From contig UQJU01000052.1 in assembly GCA_900541355.1 (NCBI GenBank), positions 1 to 10,227 of the forward strand: a DNA stretch of 10,227 bases. Direction: 5' to 3'. The notes beneath the pieces were generated by a model. It saw only the letters and a program-made list of their open reading frames with translations, was not told the DNA's origin and did no database searches. Origin of the DNA: Candidatus Avelusimicrobium fimicolum (GTDB lineage Bacteria > Elusimicrobiota > Elusimicrobia > Elusimicrobiales > Elusimicrobiaceae). Shown here one piece after another: positions 6,363 through 10,227 of the stretch. Positions within the stretch are counted from its first letter, which is position 1. Each line of letters opens with the position of its first letter. The position numbers and the translations under genes are program-made.

Positions 6363-7846
6363 TGAACGCCTTTGAATTATTGCCCGAATTTTTGCAAAAA
6401 GCCCTAAAACGCTTGGATATTACGGAGCCGACCCCGGTGCAGGAGGGAGCGATTGCTCCTGCCTTGCGCGGGCAGGACGTGTTGGCAACCGCCCAGACGG
6501 GAACAGGTAAAACCTTTGCTTTTTTGCTTCCGTTGGCGGCCCGGCTGACGGATAACCCGCAGGAAAATGCGCTTATTTTGTCGCCTACGCGGGAACTGGC
6601 CCAGCAAACCTATGCGGAACTTAACAAACTGACAGATGAAGAACATCCGCTGTCCTCTGCTTTAATTATCGGCGGAGATAATATACATAAACAATATGCC
6701 GATTTGCGTCGCCATCCGCGTGTGATTATTGCCACGCCGGGCCGTTTGCTGGACCATATGGCCCGCAAGAGTGTGGATGTTAAGCAGGTGCGCTATTGGG
6801 TGCTGGACGAAACGGACCGTATGCTGGATATGGGGTTTATTGATGATATGCGTAAAATTGCCGCTGCCTTACCAACTCCGCGCCAAACGCTCCTTTTTTC
6901 GGCTACGCTCCCGGATGAAATTGTAGGGCTTGCCAATGAGTTTTTACACCGGCCCGCCCGCGTAAAAATCGGCTCCGTAACGTCGCCTGCCGATTTGGTG
7001 GTGCAGGAAATTGTGCAAGTGTCCGTGCGCGAAAAATTGCCGCAGTTACTTCACGAATTAAACACGCGGCCCGGCTCTATTTTGGTATTTACGCGCACCA
7101 AACACGGAGCGGAACGCTTGGCGAAGCAACTTAAACTGTATGGACAAAAGGCCAATGCTTTACACGGAGATTTGCGCCAAAACCGCCGCCGCCAAGTGTT
7201 GGAATTTTTTAGGAGCGGTGCGGTGCGCATATTGGTGGCTACCGACGTGGCCGCCCGCGGGATTGACGTACCCAATTTATCTTGTGTGATTAATTACGAT
7301 TTGCCCCAGTGCCCCGAAGATTATATCCACCGTATCGGCCGTACGGGCCGCGCGGGAGCGGTGGGGGCGGCGGTATCGCTCATTTCCGACGATATGGATA
7401 AGTGGAGCGATATTTGCAAGGTTACTAAATTTTCAATACCGGTCAAAAAAATCCAAAAGACGATTGAGCCTTTACCCGCGCCTAAATTTGTAGCGCAGGA
7501 AGAAGGCGCGGCGCACGCTAAAAAGCGCCGTAAACGCGAGGCCCGCCTGTCCAAGGCAACCGAAGTCGCCAAGCGGTTATTGGCCGAGGGCGAAGTGTAT
7601 TTGCCCCAAACCCCGCGCGTGGAAGCCGTGGTCAAACCGATTCCAGTTAAAAAGCCTAAAACTTTCCGCAAAGCCGCCGATACCGCGCGGATATTGGGTG
7701 AAAACGAACCGCCGAAAAACCCCTTTGCCGTGCGTGTGGGCGCGAGTAAAAAGAAATTAAAGCAGTTGCAGGACAAAAAAGCCTTTGCTCCCCAAGGAAA
7801 TAAACGCTTTTCCAAGTTCTTCAAACGCAAGAAAAACGGCAGGTAA
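6362..7846 (+). CDS. DEAD-box RNA helicase, RhlE-like
   Basis: A 494-residue ATP-dependent RNA helicase for RNA remodelling or ribosome assembly. Motifs in order are a Q motif with TPVQ (24-27), Walker A AQTGTGKT (44-51), PTREL (75-79), GG (104-105), TPGR (125-128), motif II DETD (149-152), SAT (180-182), the strand LVFTRTK (241-247), ATDVAARGID (293-302) and HRIGRTGR (323-330). Motif II reads DETD instead of DEAD; the catalytic Asp-Glu and final Asp are kept. The LDETDRMLDMGF context is like RhlE. About 130 residues after the core form a lysine- and arginine-rich tail ending FKRKKNGR, probably for RNA binding. A GGAGG site at 6350-6354 lies inside the ABC-F end and the starts are coupled (TAATG), so the two genes are one operon. 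Confidence 0.94.
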   Translation: MNAFELLPEFLQKALKRLDITEPTPVQEGAIAPALRGQDVLATAQTGTGKTFAFLLPLAARLTDNPQENALILSPTRELAQQTYAELNKLTDEEHPLSSALIIGGDNIHKQYADLRRHPRVIIATPGRLLDHMARKSVDVKQVRYWVLDETDRMLDMGFIDDMRKIAAALPTPRQTLLFSATLPDEIVGLANEFLHRPARVKIGSVTSPADLVVQEIVQVSVREKLPQLLHELNTRPGSILVFTRTKHGAERLAKQLKLYGQKANALHGDLRQNRRRQVLEFFRSGAVRILVATDVAARGIDVPNLSCVINYDLPQCPEDYIHRIGRTGRAGAVGAAVSLISDDMDKWSDICKVTKFSIPVKKIQKTIEPLPAPKFVAQEEGAAHAKKRRKREARLSKATEVAKRLLAEGEVYLPQTPRVEAVVKPIPVKKPKTFRKAADTARILGENEPPKNPFAVRVGASKKKLKQLQDKKAFAPQGNKRFSKFFKRKKNGR

Positions 7847-7878
7847 GCAAATTAGAAGTGAACGGATTGTTTCTGTCT

Positions 7879-7940
7879 GTCATTCCCGGGGAGTGGCGGC
7901 CCGCAGGGTGGTGCTTTTGTAGTAGCGACAGATTCCCAAC
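7879..7940. repeat. Degenerate relative of the left-end repeat
   Basis: This non-coding stretch begins GTCATTCCCGGGGA, shares TGGCGGCCC with the region around 157-165, and ends with GCGACAGATTCCCAAC, close to the ATTCCC arm at 104-109. The pieces occur in the order expected of the same family read from the other strand, but the hairpin stems are no longer complete. The match is by eye over short blocks, so relatedness is plausible rather than shown. It lies between the helicase stop and the terminator at 7987-8016. Confidence 0.4.
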
Positions 7941-7986
7941 ACAAACCTTTTAAAAAGACAAGGAATATCTAATTTTAGTGTAAAGT

Positions 7987-8016
7987 AAAAAAGCCCCGGG
8001 TTTTATTGCCCGGGGC
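7987..8016 (-). terminator. Terminator after the minus-strand pilin gene
   Basis: A perfect 8-bp stem GCCCCGGG (7993-8000) / CCCGGGGC (8009-8016) with an 8-base loop. On the minus strand it is followed by six T, ideal for the pilin gene ending at 8034. On the plus strand it is followed by CGTTTTGTTT, so it may also stop transcripts from the helicase operon, which has no other visible terminator. Confidence 0.9.
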
Positions 8017-8033
8017 CGTTTTGTTTAGGCTAA

Positions 8034-8540
8034 TTATTTAATCAAATACCCGCCGGCGGAATCTTTAACAGCGTTGCCGCTTGCATCCGTGGCACCCATA
8101 GCAGGGCAAATCCACTCGTATTTTACGTTGCTGCTGGGGGTGCAAGTAAGCGCACTTTTGCCGTAGGTCCCGTGGTTGTAGTACATTTTAAAGCAAAAAG
8201 TATCGTTATAAGTATTGGACCCGCTTAACCGGCAGGCACTGATACCGTCATTTGCAAAAATATATTCAAACTTGCCGATACCGAAATTGGCTTCGGTGGT
8301 GCTTGTGGCGTCAAAGAAAGACACGTCCAAGCCGTTTAATTTCGTTGGCGTTTCCGAATTAGCGGAGCGGTAGCGCTTGGCGGAGTCAAAAATCGTGCGC
8401 AGGTTGACTAACGCTTCCATAGACTCCGCGCGTTGGATAGAGCGGCGGTATTGCGGCAAAGCGATAGCCGTCAAAATACCGATAATCAGTACCACGGCCA
8501 GTAACTCAATAAGGGTAAAACCTTTGTTAAATCTCTTCAT
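8034..8540 (-). CDS. Type IV pilin-like protein (prepilin, class III signal)
   Basis: A 168-residue secreted or pilus-forming protein with a short basic leader MKRFNKG and a prepilin peptidase site G7|F8. The mature protein would start FTLIE with the required Glu5, then a hydrophobic helix LLAVVLIIGILTAIALPQY including Pro22. Helix residues continue to about 55, and the globular part carries four cysteines (103, 116, 133, 145) that could form two disulfides. The leader is typical of type IV pilins or type II secretion pseudopilins; the length fits a minor or major pilin. No assembly ATPase, platform protein or peptidase gene lies in the window, so the gene is an orphan locally. A strong AAAGGAG site precedes the ATG, and a promoter and a terminator frame it as a single-gene unit. 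Confidence 0.93.
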   Translation of the reverse strand: MKRFNKGFTLIELLAVVLIIGILTAIALPQYRRSIQRAESMEALVNLRTIFDSAKRYRSANSETPTKLNGLDVSFFDATSTTEANFGIGKFEYIFANDGISACRLSGSNTYNDTFCFKMYYNHGTYGKSALTCTPSSNVKYEWICPAMGATDASGNAVKDSAGGYLIK

Positions 8541-8563
8541 ATAAAAATCTCCTTTACCTTGTT

Positions 8564-8592
8564 AGTATATCGGTTTTTGGGGGGATTTTCAA
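8564..8592 (-). promoter_or_regulatory. Promoter of the minus-strand pilin gene
   Basis: On the minus strand, TTGAAA (complement of 8587-8592) and TATACT (complement of 8564-8569) are separated by exactly 17 bases. This is a good sigma-70-like promoter about 24 bases upstream of the start at 8540. Confidence 0.75.
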
Positions 8593-8601
8593 TATTAACC
8601 C

Positions 8602-8629
8602 TTGTGAACGGCTCAAAAAAGGTTATAAT
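8602..8629 (+). promoter_or_regulatory. Promoter of the plus-strand pilin gene
   Basis: TTGTGA (8602-8607) and a perfect TATAAT (8624-8629) are separated by 16 bases. The expected start of transcription leaves a 5' leader of about 25 bases containing the AGAGG ribosome binding site. The -35 box lies ten bases from that of the divergent pilin gene, so one regulator or DNA structure could affect both. Confidence 0.75.
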
Positions 8630-8661
8630 AATTAGTAGCATTTTTATTTTTAAGAGGTTTT

Positions 8662-9180
8662 ATGAAACTTACAAAACACGGTTTTACACTTACCGAACTA
8701 ATGGCAGTAGTGATTATTATCGGCATTTTGGCCGGTATCGGGTTTGGCTCGTACCAAAAAGCGATTGAGCGCAGCCGGTTTTCCGAAGGCCTGGCTGCCG
8801 GCGCGGCGGTGCAGGAGGCCGTAAACCGCTATTATTACGAAAATACGGATTTAGCGTCAAGCGCGCGCAAATATCCCAAAATAGCATATTTAGATATTTC
8901 CCTGGCCAATGCCAAGGACTGTGCCACCAAGAGCGATTATTGTGTGCGTACGAAATATTTTGAGGTTATAGTTAGTAATTCTGGGAGTGTCTATGCGTAT
9001 CATATGAAAGGGACTACGCGCCAATTATATTATTTGCTTTGGCTTCCCAGTTTTGGTTCCGAACGGAAAAGCGAAGCCTGTGCTCCTTTTGGCAGTAACG
9101 CTACCGAGGGTGCAGATTTTTGTAAGAGTATGGGTTATACTTCTAAGCCTGCATCTAGTTCATTATATTACAAACCGTAA
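8662..9180 (+). CDS. Type IV pilin-like protein (prepilin, class III signal)
   Basis: A 172-residue protein with leader MKLTKHG, cleavage at G7|F8 and mature start FTLTE with Glu5, followed by the hydrophobic helix LMAVVIIIGILAGIGFGSY. Unlike the neighbouring pilin it lacks the usual proline near mature position 22 (GFGSY in place of ALPQY). The globular part has two cysteine pairs, 87/94 and 140/154, the second near the C-terminus in the position of the D-region disulfide loop of many type IV pilins. Beyond the leader and helix there is no clear similarity to the divergent pilin, so a recent tandem duplication is unlikely. AGAGG precedes the ATG and a terminator follows at 9196-9224. A pseudopilin or minor-pilin role is equally possible. 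Confidence 0.92.
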   Translation: MKLTKHGFTLTELMAVVIIIGILAGIGFGSYQKAIERSRFSEGLAAGAAVQEAVNRYYYENTDLASSARKYPKIAYLDISLANAKDCATKSDYCVRTKYFEVIVSNSGSVYAYHMKGTTRQLYYLLWLPSFGSERKSEACAPFGSNATEGADFCKSMGYTSKPASSSLYYKP

Positions 9181-9195
9181 AATTATTTACCCAAT

Positions 9196-9224
9196 AAAAA
9201 ACCCCGCCAAGTGCGGGGTTTTTT
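9196..9224. terminator. Bidirectional terminator between the pilin gene and the peptide gene
   Basis: The stem ACCCCGC (9201-9207) / GCGGGGT (9213-9219) has a CAAGT loop and is flanked by A and T runs on both sides, giving six T after the stem in either direction. On the plus strand it ends the pilin transcript. On the minus strand it would end the transcript that starts near 9491. Confidence 0.9.
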
Positions 9225-9251
9225 AAAATGGAAATCTGATTTAGCCGTTTT

Positions 9252-9376
9252 GGACAGGCGGAAGAATTTTCTTCCCCTGTCCGCCAGCGAACAACTTGGC
9301 TGGCTTCAAACTGCTTTGTGGGGTACTTTTACCCCAGCGCGCTTGCCTTATTTCTTGGCAATCATATAATGCGCGC
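9252..9376 (-). other. Cluster of four hairpins in the 3' half of the short peptide transcript
   Basis: Four inverted repeats follow one another: GGACAGG-GGAAG/CTTCC-CCTGTCC (9252-9282, one bulged base); GCCAGC/GCTGGC (9283-9304); TGGGGTA/TACCCCA with a 4-base loop (9319-9336); and TTGCC/GGCAA (9343-9361), enclosed by GCGCGC at 9337-9342 and 9371-9376. The last overlaps the end of the 29-aa reading frame. Only the terminator at 9196-9224 has flanking T runs, so these are not simple terminators. The strand is assigned because only the minus strand has a promoter upstream. No known RNA family is recognised. Confidence 0.6.
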
Positions 9377-9437
9377 CGCTGACGTTTTCGCCCACTTTTA
9401 CGAGGGCATCCGCCATTTTTTCAAGCAACTTATTCAT
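9348..9437 (-). CDS. Small 29-residue peptide, unknown function
   Basis: A short reading frame beginning MNKLLEKMADALVKV and ending AHYMIAKK. The first 19 residues can form an amphipathic helix with Leu4, Leu5, Met8, Leu12, Val13 and Val15 on one side and charged residues on the other; net charge is about +2. It has no cysteine, signal peptide or long hydrophobic segment. The start at 9437 is chosen because GGGAG (9444-9448 on the complement) lies six bases upstream; a longer frame to 9581 would run through the promoter. A TTTACA-17-TATAAT promoter lies at 9498-9526. I recognise no family. A membrane-active peptide, a regulatory leader peptide or a peptide signal are all possible; none is shown. 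Confidence 0.55.
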   Translation of the reverse strand: MNKLLEKMADALVKVGENVSGAHYMIAKK

Positions 9438-9441
9438 TACT

Positions 9442-9473
9442 TTCTCCCTTAAAAATATTACGATAAGGAGAAT
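9442..9473 (-). promoter_or_regulatory. Possible anti-Shine-Dalgarno hairpin in the peptide gene leader
   Basis: In the minus-strand RNA, UUCUCCUU (complement of about 9465-9472) can pair with the ribosome binding region AAGGGAGAA (complement of 9442-9450) with one bulged G and a 14-base loop. The same upstream bases also form part of a competing near-palindrome at 9462-9483 (GATAAG/CTTATC ends). This could hide or expose the ribosome binding site. It is inferred from pairing alone. Confidence 0.35.
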
Positions 9474-9497
9474 CCTTCTTATCTTTACTACACTAAA

Positions 9498-9526
9498 ATT
9501 ATACAAATTTTTGCAACGGTTGTAAA
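9498..9526 (-). promoter_or_regulatory. Promoter of the small peptide transcript
   Basis: On the minus strand, TTTACA (complement of 9521-9526) and a perfect TATAAT (complement of 9498-9503) are 17 bases apart. It is the best-formed promoter in the 9181-9611 stretch. It predicts a transcript starting near 9491 with a leader of about 54 bases, ending at the terminator at 9196-9224, so roughly 300 bases long. Confidence 0.75.
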
Positions 9527-9599
9527 ATTGGGGTATATATATTAACAAATATAAAAATATTATGCAAGTTTTTATAGGCAAATTTACCCTTCACTATTA

Positions 9600-9611
9600 T
9601 ATAATATATAT
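9600..9611 (+). promoter_or_regulatory. -10 box abutting the nadB start (leaderless type)
   Basis: A perfect TATAAT (9600-9605) is followed by six bases, ATATAT, and then the ATG at 9612. This places the expected transcription start on the start codon itself. There is no Shine-Dalgarno sequence upstream and no convincing -35 box at 16-18 bases. Confidence 0.55.
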
Positions 9612-10227
9612 ATGAAAACACTTTCTACCGATTGTTTGGTTATCGGCGCCGGTATTGCCGGGTGCGTTTATGCGCACGAGGCCGCCAAAAAAGGCCTTAA
9701 AACTACGCTGCTTTGCTGCGGGGAAATGCCCCAAGCCAACAGCGATTTAGCACAGGGGGGCATTGTATATGAGCCCCATTTGAATATGGATGACCTCTTA
9801 GCCGACGTGAAAATGGCCACCGCCGGTATGTGCAACGAGCAAGCGGTAAAGGAACTCTCCGCCGCGGGTTGCAAAGCCATAGAAGAAGTCTTTTTAACGG
9901 ATTTATCCGTTCCCTTTGACCGTGATTCCCAACATCACTTACGTTTTACGCGTGAGGGTGCACACCGCAAAAACCGTATTATTTACTCCAAAGACACCAC
10001 AGGCCACGCCCTCTTGGCCGCTATTCAGGCATCTGTGCGCCAAAACCCGCTTATTACGGTGAAGGAGTTTACTTCTGCGATTGATTTATTAACGCTCTCA
10101 CACAGTTCGCCTGACCCGATGGACCGCTATTACCCGCTGACCGTTTTCGGTGCGTATGTGTTGGATAACAAGACGGGCGAAGTGTATGCTATCACCGCTA
10201 AAAAAACCGTGTTGGCTACGGGCGGGG
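9612..10227 (+). CDS. nadB: L-aspartate oxidase, N-terminal part (cut by window end)
   Basis: The first 205 residues of an open reading frame that continues past the window. NadB is a cytosolic FAD enzyme that oxidises L-aspartate to iminoaspartate, which NadA then converts to quinolinate in de novo NAD synthesis. Visible are the FAD-binding GAGIAG (12-17), NSDLAQGG (43-50), which matches the SxxAQGG loop of NadB and related fumarate-reductase flavoproteins, and REGAHRKNRIIYSKDTTG (114-131), the NadB counterpart of the REGGHSxxRI...DATG region. The segment ends in the conserved VLATGG. The second and third motifs separate it from succinate dehydrogenase flavoprotein, though confirmation needs the C-terminal half. 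The gene faces away from the small peptide gene and starts without a ribosome binding site. Confidence 0.9.
   Translation, partial: MKTLSTDCLVIGAGIAGCVYAHEAAKKGLKTTLLCCGEMPQANSDLAQGGIVYEPHLNMDDLLADVKMATAGMCNEQAVKELSAAGCKAIEEVFLTDLSVPFDRDSQHHLRFTREGAHRKNRIIYSKDTTGHALLAAIQASVRQNPLITVKEFTSAIDLLTLSHSSPDPMDRYYPLTVFGAYVLDNKTGEVYAITAKKTVLATGG

Noticed and set aside
9348..9437. AgrD-type cyclic autoinducer precursor
   Set aside because: The amphipathic N-terminal helix is similar in style, but there is no cysteine, no acidic C-terminal tail, and no agrB-like gene nearby. A serine lactone cannot be excluded but is not supported.
9196..9491. tmRNA, SRP RNA or RNase P RNA
   Set aside because: There is no CCA-type 3' end or ALAA-like tag for tmRNA. 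A short GAAGCCAGCCAAG string on the minus strand recalls the SRP RNA loop, but the rest of helix 8 is missing. The conserved core of RNase P RNA is absent.
9438..9581. Longer 77-residue version of the small peptide gene
   Set aside because: The extension would be translated from inside its own promoter (9498-9526), has no ribosome binding site, and has a composition typical of AT-rich non-coding DNA.

Overview
The window looks like a chromosomal stretch from a free-living or gut-type Gram-negative bacterium of moderate GC content. The pair of short class III (type IV) pilin-like genes, the NadB-type aspartate oxidase and the overall gene style would fit an Elusimicrobium-like member of the Elusimicrobiota. 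That assignment is inference from gene content only; no rRNA or other taxonomic marker is present. Most of the window is ordinary housekeeping sequence. I see no phage, transposase, CRISPR array, defence locus or biosynthetic cluster.

Layout. Positions 1-312 hold two copies of an intergenic repeat with strong hairpins and no gene. On the minus strand, 1338 down to 374 is a two-gene operon: a YggS-family PLP protein overlapping a DUF167 (YggU-like) protein, closed by a terminator at 313-342. Divergently, 1449-4408 is a tight plus-strand operon of MFS exporter, DUF4321-like membrane protein, Maf pyrophosphatase and thioredoxin reductase, ending in a terminator at 4422-4457. A second plus-strand operon (4509-7846) holds an ABC-F ATPase of the YheS type and a DEAD-box RNA helicase. 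The two overlap by one base, and both families act on RNA or ribosomes.

From 7847 to 8033 there is a decayed relative of the left-end repeat and a terminator. Then come two divergently transcribed pilin-like genes (8034-8540 minus, 8662-9180 plus) with clear promoters between them. The stretch 9181-9611 encodes no large protein. It holds a bidirectional terminator, a row of hairpins and, on the minus strand, a well-formed promoter and ribosome binding site for a 29-residue peptide. The right edge is the 5' part of nadB, the first step of de novo NAD synthesis, cut by the window end.

The points most worth a second look are: (1) the 29-aa peptide gene inside a short, highly structured transcript; (2) three genes (MFS, ABC-F, nadB) whose AT-rich -10 box lies directly against the start codon with no Shine-Dalgarno sequence, suggesting leaderless mRNAs, while neighbouring genes have normal ribosome binding sites; and (3) the left-end repeats, whose two hairpin types share a loop but have different, fully compensated stems.
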